NCBI RefSeq assembly: GCF_030605225.1
Contig: NZ_JAUWAV010000009.1
Span: 1-64,000 of the forward strand
Direction: 5' to 3'
Length of the DNA stretch: 64,000 nucleotides
DNA from: Geoalkalibacter sp.
Lineage (GTDB): Bacteria > Desulfobacterota > Desulfuromonadia > Desulfuromonadales > Geoalkalibacteraceae
Positions 36,942 through 44,596 of this stretch are shown one piece after another (positions within the stretch are counted from its first letter, which is position 1; every line of letters begins with the position of its first letter). Made by a program: the position numbers and the translations under genes. A model generated the notes under the pieces. That model ran no database searches, was not told where the DNA came from, and saw only the letters and a program-made list of their open reading frames with translations.

Positions 36942-37412
36942 ATGCAGCAAGGGGAAATCGTTGCCGTCTGCACCAGCCCCGGCAAAGGCGAGCGCAAGAC
37001 AGATGTCGGCCAGGGGCTTCTGGTCGCCGGATTTGGCCTGCAAGCCGACGGTCATGGTGGGGATTGGCATCGCCAGGTCAGCCTGCTCGGCATGGAGAGC
37101 ATCGCGAAGATGCGTGCCGCGGGCCTCGACGTGGGACCGGGCGATTTTGCCGAAAACCTCACCACCCGCGGTCTCGACCTCTGTCGCCTGCCCCTGGGCA
37201 CGGTGCTGCGGGTGGGTGCCGAGGCGGTTCTGGAAATCACCCAGATCGGCAAGATCTGCCATGATCGCTGCGCCATCTATTATCAGGCCGGTGATTGCGT
37301 GATGCCCAAGGAAGGGATTTTCGCCGTGGTGCGCCGGGGCGGTCCGGTGGTGAAGGGCGATACGGTGACCGTTCTGGAACTGGGCAACGGGACATCGACG
37401 GCGACGCCATGA
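36942..37412 (+). CDS. MOSC-domain protein
   Basis: This 156-aa stand-alone MOSC domain belongs to the family whose members bind molybdenum cofactor and carry sulfur to it (MOCO sulfurase C-terminus, YiiM-like). Seen are GFGLQADGHGGDWHRQVSLLG, GPGDFAENLTTRGLDL and a single key cysteine in KICHDRCAIYY, matching the conserved MOSC cysteine position. CAGGAG lies eight bases before the ATG at 36942. It overlaps mogA by four bases, linking it to molybdopterin assembly. Confidence 0.88.
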   Translation: MQQGEIVAVCTSPGKGERKTDVGQGLLVAGFGLQADGHGGDWHRQVSLLGMESIAKMRAAGLDVGPGDFAENLTTRGLDLCRLPLGTVLRVGAEAVLEITQIGKICHDRCAIYYQAGDCVMPKEGIFAVVRRGGPVVKGDTVTVLELGNGTSTATP

Positions 37413-37906
37413 ACGCGCAACGATTTTCCATCGGCATTCTGACCCTGTCGGACAAGGGGGCGCGCGGCGAGCGCGAGGATGAAAGCGGCCGCGTCCTTGC
37501 CGAAATGGTCGCCGCTTTGGGCGAGGTGCGCCGTTACGAGGTCATCGCCGACGAGGAGGAGCTCATCGTCAAAAGGCTCGTTGACTGGTGCGACGCCGAA
37601 AAACTCGATCTGATCCTCACCACCGGCGGCACCGGCCTCACGCCCCGCGATGTGACGCCCCAGGCCACCGCTCGGGTGCTGGATTACGAGGTGCCGGGCA
37701 TGGCCGAAGCCATGCGCGCCGCGAGCCTGGTCAAGACTCCTCATGCGATGCTTTCCCGCGCTCTGGCCGGAGTGCGTCGGCGCACCCTGATCGTCAATCT
37801 GCCCGGAAGCCCCAAGGGGGTGCGGGAAAATCTCGAGGTCGTGCTGCCGGCCTTGCCCCATGCCCTGGCCAAGCTCAAGGGCGATCCCTCCGACTGCGCG
37901 CGCTGA
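37409..37906 (+). CDS. mogA: MogA/MoaB-family molybdopterin adenylyltransferase
   Basis: This 165-aa protein activates molybdopterin by adenylation before metal insertion. It has ILTLSDKGARGEREDESG at the N-terminus, LILTTGGTGLTPRDVTP, and the catalytic region VRRRTLIVNLPGSPKGVREN. The ATG overlaps the MOSC stop codon as ATGA, so the two are co-translated. MogA and MoaB are close paralogues; the length and MOSC partner favour a Mo-cofactor role. The symbol is by family. Confidence 0.9.
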   Translation: MNAQRFSIGILTLSDKGARGEREDESGRVLAEMVAALGEVRRYEVIADEEELIVKRLVDWCDAEKLDLILTTGGTGLTPRDVTPQATARVLDYEVPGMAEAMRAASLVKTPHAMLSRALAGVRRRTLIVNLPGSPKGVRENLEVVLPALPHALAKLKGDPSDCAR

Positions 37907-37937
37907 TCCTTTTTCGTCGCGAATGAGGCCAGACGTC

Positions 37938-38660
37938 ATGCCGAAAAAAATCCTCCTCGCCGCTGCCGACGACGACTTGCTTTGCTGGCCCGAGGGGTTC
38001 TTTCATCGCGAGGAGTTTACGCTGCTGCGGGCTCGGGACGCGCACCGGGCCCTGCTCCTCGTGGAGCAGGAGGAACCCGCCCTGGCTGTGGTCGGACTCG
38101 ATCTTGCGCCCACGGGAGGCGTCGCTCTCTGCCGCCAAATCAAAAAGGATTTTCTGCTGCGCCCGACCCGTCTGGTGCTTCTGGTTCCACGCGGCGAGGA
38201 GGATCGCGAATCGTGCCGCGCCAGCGGCGCCGATGCCATCCTGACTCTGCCCGTGGACGGCATGCTGCTGCACGACACCTGTCGACGCCTGCTCAACCTG
38301 CCTGATCCCGGCCGGCTGGCGCGCCGCGCCGCCCTGCGGATTCCCCTGCGCTACCGTCGGTTGCCTTCCGGCGAATACGAGTGCGGCAGCACGGTCAATC
38401 TCAGCACCGGCGGTTTGTTTCTCGAAGCCGAAGTCCTGTATCCGCGCGACAGCCTGCTCGAACTGGTGCTCGATTTGAGCCCTTGCGGCGGCCCCTTGCT
38501 CAAGGCGCAGGGGCGGGTGGCCTGGGTCAATCATCCCGAATGGGTGAACAAGCCGCTGTTTCCTTTCGGCATGGGCCTGGAGCTGATCGATCTGCCCCTG
38601 GGCGAGTTGGAGCTTCTCGAAGTCCTGGTGTCTCGTCGGATCGACGAGGAATCCGTCTGA
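37938..38660 (+). CDS. Degenerate receiver-PilZ protein
   Basis: This 240-aa protein has a receiver-like N-terminus (about 1-118). It keeps an acidic patch (AADDDLL) and an aspartate in VVGLDLAP, but lacks the usual lysine that follows the fifth strand (TLPVDGML), so phosphorylation is doubtful. The C-terminal PilZ domain (about 128-235) has R..R (RIPLRYRR) and NLSTGG, the two c-di-GMP-binding motifs. It is probably a c-di-GMP effector. GAGG lies nine bases before the ATG at 37938. A sigma-54 activator and an EAL protein follow. Confidence 0.82.
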   Translation: MPKKILLAAADDDLLCWPEGFFHREEFTLLRARDAHRALLLVEQEEPALAVVGLDLAPTGGVALCRQIKKDFLLRPTRLVLLVPRGEEDRESCRASGADAILTLPVDGMLLHDTCRRLLNLPDPGRLARRAALRIPLRYRRLPSGEYECGSTVNLSTGGLFLEAEVLYPRDSLLELVLDLSPCGGPLLKAQGRVAWVNHPEWVNKPLFPFGMGLELIDLPLGELELLEVLVSRRIDEESV

Positions 38661-38692
38661 CCTTCGCCTGGGTCCCCTCAGCCTCCCTGGGT

Positions 38693-38722
38693 TTGTCCTA
38701 TTCCCCTCCCATGCGCTATAGT
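38693..38722 (+). promoter_or_regulatory. Candidate promoter of the PAS sigma-54 activator
   Basis: TTGTCC (38693-38698), 18 bases, TATAGT (38717-38722). The transcript would begin near 38729, about 35 bases before the chosen GTG start at 38764. Confidence 0.55.
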
Positions 38723-38763
38723 GGCTGATGTTACCGCAAGGAAACCTGCAAGGGAGGCAGACC

Positions 38764-40125
38764 GTGACTGCGGCGTCACCGGAAATATTCCGATCCATCG
38801 TCTACGAAATGCAGGAGGGCGTGATTTTTCTCGACCCCCTGGATTGCATTCAGATCATCAACCCCGCCGCGGAGCGCATTCGCAAGGTCCGCGCGGATCG
38901 AATCCTCGGTCAGCATGTCTGCAACCTTCACCCGCCGTCCTCGCACAAGCGCATTCTCGAGTTGCTCGAAAGCCTCAAGCAGGGCATGGTGTCGTCGCGC
39001 AATCGCGTGGTCAGCGCCCAGGGGCGTTTTTTCGACAACTCCTATTCGGCGGTGCGCGCACCGGACGGCGCTTATCTCGGCACCTTGCTCATCAGTCGCG
39101 ATATCACGGAAAATAAAACCCTCTCCGAGGAAAACCAGCGCTTGCGGCGTTATCTCAGCCAGCCCCGCGAGTCGGATTCCTTCATCGCGCAAAGCCCGGC
39201 CATCAAGGCCGCCCTGGATATGGTCGAGGTGGTGGCGACCCTGGATTCCACCGTGCTGCTGACGGGAGAAAGCGGCACCGGCAAGGAGCATTTCGTCGAC
39301 ATTCTTCATGCCCTGAGCCCCAGGCGCGGTGCTCCCCTGGTCAAGATCAACTGCGCGGCCCTGCCGGAAAATCTCATCGAGTCCGAACTCTTCGGCCATC
39401 GCAGGGGCGCCTTCACCGGTGCCGTGGCGGATCAGCCCGGTAAATTCAGCCAGGCCGACGGCGGCACCCTGTTTCTCGACGAGATCGGTGAACTGCCCTT
39501 GTCCAGTCAGGCCAAGCTGCTGCGCGTGTTGCAGGAAAAATCCGTGCAGTCGGTGGGCGCCCAAAAAGAGTTGCGCGTCGATGTGCGCATCATTGCCGCC
39601 ACCAACCGCAAGCTGGCCGAGGAAGTCATGGCCGGCCGCTTCCGCGAAGACCTCTATTACCGCCTCAACGTCATCAATATCGCCATCCCGCCCCTGCGCG
39701 AACGGCGCGAGGACATTCTGCCCCTGGCCGAATATTTTCTCACGCAATTCGCCCGCCGGATGGAACGGCCCCTGCCGAGACTTTCGCCCCAGGCGCGCGA
39801 GCATCTTCAGCGCCACCCCTGGCCGGGCAACGTGCGCCAGCTCAAGCACGCCATGGAACGGGCGGTGGCCCTGAGCAAGGGGGAGATCATCCTGCCGGAT
39901 GATCTCCCCGAGGATCTGATCGGCGACCGCTCTGTCCCGAGTCCTGGCCCCGCCTTTCATCCCGGCCAGTCCCTGCGCGGCGCCGTGGAGCATTTTGAGC
40001 GCGAATACCTGCGGCGCGCCCTGGAATACCATCAGGGACGGCGGCTGGAAACCGCCAAGGCCTTGGGCATCTCCAGAAAGAATCTTTGGGAAAAATTACA
40101 GCGTCTGGGATTGGAGGACCTTTAA
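38764..40125 (+). CDS. PAS-containing sigma-54-dependent transcriptional activator
   Basis: This one-component enhancer-binding protein has 453 aa. It carries an N-terminal PAS domain (about 10-115; EMQEGVIFLDPLDCIQIINPAAERI), a sigma-54 AAA+ domain (about 130-370; Walker A GESGTGKE, GAFTGA loop, Walker B LFLDEIGEL), and a Fis-type helix-turn-helix ending SRKNLWEKLQRLG. There is no receiver domain, so the PAS domain probably senses a ligand directly. An ATG at 38728 is in frame but lies within the promoter. GGGAGG six bases before the GTG at 38764 makes that the better start. c-di-GMP genes flank it. Confidence 0.9.
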   Translation: MTAASPEIFRSIVYEMQEGVIFLDPLDCIQIINPAAERIRKVRADRILGQHVCNLHPPSSHKRILELLESLKQGMVSSRNRVVSAQGRFFDNSYSAVRAPDGAYLGTLLISRDITENKTLSEENQRLRRYLSQPRESDSFIAQSPAIKAALDMVEVVATLDSTVLLTGESGTGKEHFVDILHALSPRRGAPLVKINCAALPENLIESELFGHRRGAFTGAVADQPGKFSQADGGTLFLDEIGELPLSSQAKLLRVLQEKSVQSVGAQKELRVDVRIIAATNRKLAEEVMAGRFREDLYYRLNVINIAIPPLRERREDILPLAEYFLTQFARRMERPLPRLSPQAREHLQRHPWPGNVRQLKHAMERAVALSKGEIILPDDLPEDLIGDRSVPSPGPAFHPGQSLRGAVEHFEREYLRRALEYHQGRRLETAKALGISRKNLWEKLQRLGLEDL

Positions 40126-40181
40126 AGGAAATCAATCTTCTGTTATGTTTTAAGTGTTTTTAAACTTTCGAGGGGGATGCG

Positions 40182-42293
40182 ATGTCTTCGTTCCCGAAAT
40201 CCGTTCGTTCCCAGGAACCAGGCCCGGCGCGGCGCAAGGGATCGAGGTCCAGACGTTTTCTGATTCTGGGCCTGGCCGGCCTGTGGACGTTGCTGCTGGT
40301 CTGGGGACTTTTCTGGAATCTCGAAAGACTGCGCGAAAACACCCTGGCCCTGGCCACCGCCCAGGCGCGAACCTTTGCCGACCATGTGCTGGTCTACCGT
40401 CATTGGAACGCCAAGCATGGCGGCATCTACGTCGAGGTTTCCGACTCCACCCCGCCCAACCCCTACCTGGCCGATTTGCCCGAGCGCGATCTGCGCACCC
40501 CGTCCGGGCGTCAACTGACCATGGTCAATCCCGCCTACATGATGCGCGAGATTTTTTCCCTCGAAAAGCAGATGTACGGCTTGAGCGGGCGGATCACCGC
40601 CTTGCATCCCCTCAACCCCGACAATGTCCCCGATAGCTGGGAGATGAGCGCCTTGCTGGCCCTGGTCGAAGGTTCCTCCGAGGTCAGCGACGTCGTGCAG
40701 GTGGGCGATAGGGAAATTTTGCGCCTCATGCGGCCTTTGCTGATGGAGGCGGAATGTCTTTTCTGCCATGCCCACCACGGCTATGGGCTCGGTGAGATAC
40801 GCGGCGGGCTCAGCACCCAGGTGGATCTGCAACCTTGGTGGGCGATCGGCCGCGCTCATCGCTGGGGCCTGGGGGGTGGCGCCCTGTTGCTGTGGCTGTT
40901 GGGTCTGGCCGCCCTCGGCGCCGGCGAGAGGCAGTTGCGCCGCCAGGAAAACCGGCGATTGCGGCTCGAGGAAAATCTGCGTTATCTGGAGCATTTCGAC
41001 AGTCTGACCGGTCTTGCCAATCAGTCCCAGTTTTTCGGCAAACTCGATCTGTTTCTCAAGCAGCGCCGTGCGCCCGAGGATCTGGTGGCCGTCGTCCTGC
41101 TCGATCTGGAGGATTTTCGCCGCATCAACAACGCCCTGGGGCGCTCCCAGGGCGATCAGCTGCTGCGGATCGGAGCCCAACGCCTGAGGGTCGGCGTCGG
41201 TGAATTCGGCTGGGTTTTCTATTTCGGCAACGGCGTGTTTGCGCTGTTGTTGCCTTTCGTGCAACAGGCCGATGAGGCCGGAAGTATCGCCTATCGCGCC
41301 TTGGCTGAGCTTGAACGCCCCTGCCTGGTCGATCAGGGGGATGTTCACCTGAGCGCCCATTGCGGCCTTGCCCTGGCGCCGCGCGACGGCATCACCGCGG
41401 CGGATGTGCTGCGCCATGCCGAAATCGCCCTGCACGCCGCAAAGGCCGGGCAGGGCGAGCGGGTGCGGTTTTTCAATCGTGATTTGGGCTTTCAGGCCGT
41501 GGAACGGGTGCAGCTCGAAGTCGATTTGCGCAAGGCGCTGGAGCGCGATGAGCTGTTTGTTCTTTATCAGCCGCAGATCGAGGCAGAAAGCGGCGCGGTC
41601 AAGGGCGCCGAGGCTCTGGTGCGCTGGCGGCATCCCACGCGGGGCATCCTTGGGCCAGATCGCTTTATCGCCCTGGCTGAAACCTCCGGGCTGATCGTGC
41701 CCCTTGGCGAATGGGTGCTGTGGGCCGTTTGCCGTCAGATACGCCGGTGGCGGGAGCAAAACCTCGAGGTGCCGCCCATCGCGGTCAATCTTGCCGCCGC
41801 GCAGTTTCGGCAGGGCAATCTTGCGTCTCTGCTGGCCAGGATTCTTGAGGAAACAGGGATCGCCGCGTCTTGCCTGTCCCTCGAAGTCACGGAGAGCGCG
41901 CTGATGTATGACCTTGAGCAGGCCAGAAGCATCCTGGGCCAGCTGCGTAGCATGGGGCTGCATCTCGCCGTGGACGATTTCGGCACCGGCTATTCTTCCC
42001 TCAGTTACCTGAAAAACTTCCCCCTGGATTGTCTCAAGATCGATCGCGCCTTTGTGCGCGATCTGCCCGGCGATGCCGGCAGCGCCGCCATTGTCACCGC
42101 CGTTGTGGCGCTCGGCCGCAGCCTAGGTCTACTCACCCTCGCCGAGGGGGTGGATGCGCCCGCGCAGTATGAATTTCTCCGCCAGGCCGGTTGCACGCGT
42201 TTTCAGGGCTTTTTGTTCAGCGAGCCCCTCTCGGCCGCTGAATTCATTCGGCGTCTGCATTCACGGGACGCGCGGCGGATTGTGTATAATTAA
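40182..42293 (+). CDS. Heme-c DUF3365 sensor with degenerate GGDEF and intact EAL domain
   Basis: This 703-aa membrane protein has a first helix at about 27-48 and a periplasmic DUF3365 (Tll0287-like) domain (about 50-225) with a heme-c attachment motif CLFCH at residues 192-196. A second helix sits at about 231-248, then GGDEF (about 270-430) and EAL (about 440-690) domains. The GGDEF signature is replaced by GNGVF (349-353), so cyclase activity is probably lost. The EAL residues are intact (EAL 477-479, DDFGTGYSS, TLAEGV). It should degrade c-di-GMP in response to a heme-sensed redox or gas signal. GAGGGGG precedes the ATG. Confidence 0.9.
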   Translation: MSSFPKSVRSQEPGPARRKGSRSRRFLILGLAGLWTLLLVWGLFWNLERLRENTLALATAQARTFADHVLVYRHWNAKHGGIYVEVSDSTPPNPYLADLPERDLRTPSGRQLTMVNPAYMMREIFSLEKQMYGLSGRITALHPLNPDNVPDSWEMSALLALVEGSSEVSDVVQVGDREILRLMRPLLMEAECLFCHAHHGYGLGEIRGGLSTQVDLQPWWAIGRAHRWGLGGGALLLWLLGLAALGAGERQLRRQENRRLRLEENLRYLEHFDSLTGLANQSQFFGKLDLFLKQRRAPEDLVAVVLLDLEDFRRINNALGRSQGDQLLRIGAQRLRVGVGEFGWVFYFGNGVFALLLPFVQQADEAGSIAYRALAELERPCLVDQGDVHLSAHCGLALAPRDGITAADVLRHAEIALHAAKAGQGERVRFFNRDLGFQAVERVQLEVDLRKALERDELFVLYQPQIEAESGAVKGAEALVRWRHPTRGILGPDRFIALAETSGLIVPLGEWVLWAVCRQIRRWREQNLEVPPIAVNLAAAQFRQGNLASLLARILEETGIAASCLSLEVTESALMYDLEQARSILGQLRSMGLHLAVDDFGTGYSSLSYLKNFPLDCLKIDRAFVRDLPGDAGSAAIVTAVVALGRSLGLLTLAEGVDAPAQYEFLRQAGCTRFQGFLFSEPLSAAEFIRRLHSRDARRIVYN
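42285..42290 (+). promoter_or_regulatory. Extended -10 element before the DUF502 gene
   Basis: TATAAT with TGTG immediately upstream, inside the last codons of the EAL gene. A TTCACG lies 19 bases upstream. It would give the DUF502 gene its own start about 70 bases before the ATG. Confidence 0.42.
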
Positions 42294-42366
42294 GACGGTG
42301 CTTTGTCGCCGGGGCCCGCCCTGGCGGGATGTTCGACAGCTTTCAGCGCGGCAAAGGAGTGCCCCG

Positions 42367-43041
42367 ATGAAGAAAGGATCTCCATCTGCGGCCGAGGAGC
42401 ACAAGGCGGGATGGGGCCGCCGCATCGGCCATCATCTCAAGGCCAAGATGGTGGCCGGTTTGCTGGTGGTGATTCCCGTCGGGGTCACCATTTTCATTCT
42501 GCGCTTTCTTTTCAATCTCGCCGACGGCGTGCTCGCGCCTTACATCCATCGCGCCGCCGTGTTCCTGTTCGGCGAGCAGGGACGCTATATCCCCGGCCTG
42601 GGCATGTTTGCCGGGGTTCTCGTCATCTATCTCACCGGCCTGGTGGCTTCCAACGTGCTGGGACGACGGCTGGTGGATACCTGGGATCGGGTTCTGTCGC
42701 GCATTCCCCTGGTCAAATCCATCTATACCTCCTCCAAGCAGCTCATCTCGGTCTTGTCTCCCGGCGCGCGCGAATCCTTCCGGCGGGCCGTTTATGTGGA
42801 ATTTCCCAAGGAGGACACCTTCTCCATTGCCTTTATCACCAACGCCGTGCCGAGCGCCTCGGGAAAAACCTATTACACGGTGTTCATCCCCACCTCGCCC
42901 AACCCGACGTCCGGCTATGTCCTGATTCTTGAGGAGCACAAGGTGTACCCGACGGAATACTCCGTCGAGGAAGCCATGAAGGTCATCATGAGCGGCGGCA
43001 TCGTCGTGCCGCGCGAGATCGTCGCCCAGAAGCTACAGTAG
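42367..43041 (+). CDS. DUF502 family membrane protein
   Basis: This 224-aa protein has two membrane helices (about 28-50 and 75-98) and a conserved cytoplasmic or extracytoplasmic domain. Typical DUF502 sequence includes AGLLVVIPVGVTIFILRFLF, RIPLVKSIYTSSKQL and PTSPNPTSGYVLILEE. AGGAG lies nine bases before the ATG at 42367. Function is not established in the family. It is downstream of the c-di-GMP phosphodiesterase and may be co-transcribed with it. Confidence 0.88.
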   Translation: MKKGSPSAAEEHKAGWGRRIGHHLKAKMVAGLLVVIPVGVTIFILRFLFNLADGVLAPYIHRAAVFLFGEQGRYIPGLGMFAGVLVIYLTGLVASNVLGRRLVDTWDRVLSRIPLVKSIYTSSKQLISVLSPGARESFRRAVYVEFPKEDTFSIAFITNAVPSASGKTYYTVFIPTSPNPTSGYVLILEEHKVYPTEYSVEEAMKVIMSGGIVVPREIVAQKLQ

Positions 43042-43489
43042 CTATTGAGAACTTGGGCTGCTTGGGGGGGGCGGGGCCCGGCCATCGCCGCTGGTGGTGC
43101 CGCGGGATGCCGGCGCAGCCTGCGGCAGATGCAGCACGGGCGCTCTTTCTATTCGTTCTTCAAGGCCGTGCCCAGGGCTTTGCACAGTCTCTGTGGATAG
43201 CGTTGTGAAAAGCCCGCGGATGCGTTGCATGACCGGCCTAGAGTCAGGACTTCCAGCGTTTTGCCAAAAAAATAGACAGATATTTTCTGTGGTGTCGCCG
43301 CCGTGAAGTGCGTGGCTTTCAAATTGACGGTGCGCGAACATCCATGCTATCAGGAATCCGGTAGTGCGATATCCGGAAGGCTCGACCTGTTTTTTTTATC
43401 CGCGCGTCATCGCCATTCGGGAGCTTCACCTGAAGGAGGATGCCGGCATCAAAACGGCCTGAGGGGCCAGAGGGCGGCAGGCGAAACCA
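43042..43489 (+). other. Leader region of the cysteine-cluster gene, with promoter and hairpins
   Basis: No convincing gene lies in these 448 bases. A promoter candidate is TTGACG (43324-43329), 18 bases, TATCAG (43348-43353) with TGC before it. Downstream TCCGG and CCGGA can pair, then a small AGG/CCT hairpin is followed by TTTTTTTT (about 43390-43397). This may attenuate transcription before the gene at 43490. Plus-strand open frames through 43303-43539 show no protein-like features. Confidence 0.45.
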
Positions 43490-44206
43490 ATGTGGCGACC
43501 GTTGTGGGAAAAACTGCGCCGGGATCAGGAGCTCTTTGACCGGCATTGCGAGGGTTTGCTGGCGGATCTCGCCGGACGCGGCGTGCCCGTGCATTGCCGG
43601 CGCGGCTGCCGCGATTGCTGTACCCTGAGCGTCAGCGCCACCCTGAGCGAAGCGCTGCTCGTCGCCCGAAGCCTCAAGCCCGAGCAGGCGGACGCGGTCC
43701 GCGCCCATGCGCGGCGGCTCGTGGAGATTGCTTGCGGCGCGCGCGATTTCAAGGCCTATCTGCGCACTTCTCGAGCGCAGCTTGGCCTTTGCCCGCTGCT
43801 GGACGAAAAAGGCTGCTGCGGCATCTACCCCCGGCGACCCTTTGCCTGTCGCGCCCTGCTCTCCACCCGCGACAGCGCCTGGTGCGCGGTGGATTTCAGC
43901 AGTCTGCACCCCGCCGAGAAACAAGCCTTCATGAGCGGGCTCGACCAGACGGTCGTGGCCTTTCCCACCCATTATGTCGCCGCCGCCCAGGATCTGGGTC
44001 GTCTGCTGGAGGAGCGCGCCGCCGCCGCCATGGCCGAGCGATTCGGGTTCTCTCTACGCGGCAACCTGTCTTTCCTGATCTTTCTTGAGCAGCAGATCGG
44101 TCTGAGCGACCTCGTACCCCAGGGCCTTGACGCGACCCGCCGGGCCCTGGTCGAGGCCGGTCTGGATCTGCCGTTCGTGGTTCACGTCGATCCGCTGGAC
44201 ACCTAG
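43490..44206 (+). CDS. YkgJ-family cysteine-cluster protein
   Basis: This 238-aa protein has the metal-chelating cysteine cluster of the YkgJ/CxxCxxCC family: HCRRGCRDCC (about 37-46), LCPLLDEKGCCGIYPRRPFACR (about 100-120) and a further cysteine in WCAVDFS. Such proteins probably bind iron-sulfur or zinc; a catalytic role is not defined. The remaining C-terminal half is helical. The ATG at 43490 has only a weak ribosome site. A small membrane protein with its own zinc knuckle follows 29 bases later. Confidence 0.8.
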   Translation: MWRPLWEKLRRDQELFDRHCEGLLADLAGRGVPVHCRRGCRDCCTLSVSATLSEALLVARSLKPEQADAVRAHARRLVEIACGARDFKAYLRTSRAQLGLCPLLDEKGCCGIYPRRPFACRALLSTRDSAWCAVDFSSLHPAEKQAFMSGLDQTVVAFPTHYVAAAQDLGRLLEERAAAAMAERFGFSLRGNLSFLIFLEQQIGLSDLVPQGLDATRRALVEAGLDLPFVVHVDPLDT

Positions 44207-44235
44207 ATTCCGTCAATTTGAATGGGAGGTGGGAC

Positions 44236-44577
44236 ATGGAGGACAAGACCGTGGAAATGCCCGAGGCCGCCGAGGATTACTCCCAATACGCGCCGGGGAT
44301 GAAGATCTTGCGCCGACGGCGCTGGTGTTTGTTCGGGCTGGTGCTGATCTACATTCCGGTGATGTGGCTGACCCTGGAGCTGTCCGGTTCGGACCGGGTG
44401 GCCGGCATGGTGTTCGGTGTGTGGATTTTGCTGGTGGCCATCGCCGTGGTCTTTGCCGCTTTCGCCAAATGCCCCCGTTGCGGCAATTTCTTCCACATGC
44501 AGGGGTTCATGCCCCTGTATCTGCGTCGCTGTCTGCATTGTGAGCTGCATGTGACGGCGGACAAGAAAAAACACTGA
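44236..44577 (+). CDS. Small two-helix membrane protein with C-terminal zinc ribbon
   Basis: This 113-aa protein has an acidic, short N-terminus, two membrane helices (about 28-48 and 55-75), and a cytoplasmic zinc ribbon (CPRCGNFF near 79 and RCLHCEL near 102). Function is unknown; the zinc knuckle resembles that of small translation- or membrane-quality factors. GGGAGG lies before the ATG at 44236. It shares direction with the cysteine-cluster gene and may be co-transcribed. Confidence 0.65.
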   Translation: MEDKTVEMPEAAEDYSQYAPGMKILRRRRWCLFGLVLIYIPVMWLTLELSGSDRVAGMVFGVWILLVAIAVVFAAFAKCPRCGNFFHMQGFMPLYLRRCLHCELHVTADKKKH

Positions 44578-44591
44578 TTTTTTTCTCCGTC
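44553..44591. terminator. Possible bidirectional terminator between convergent genes
   Basis: GACGG and CCGTC form the base of a stem whose upper part pairs AAGAAAAAA with TTTTTTTCT. The stem is AT-rich, so strength is uncertain. Confidence 0.4.
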
Positions 44592-44596
44592 GAGTT

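Noticed and set aside
43192-43200. DnaA-box-like TGTGGATAG (reverse complement CTATCCACA)
   Set aside because: A single box with one mismatch and no cluster or AT-rich unwinding region; no origin evidence.
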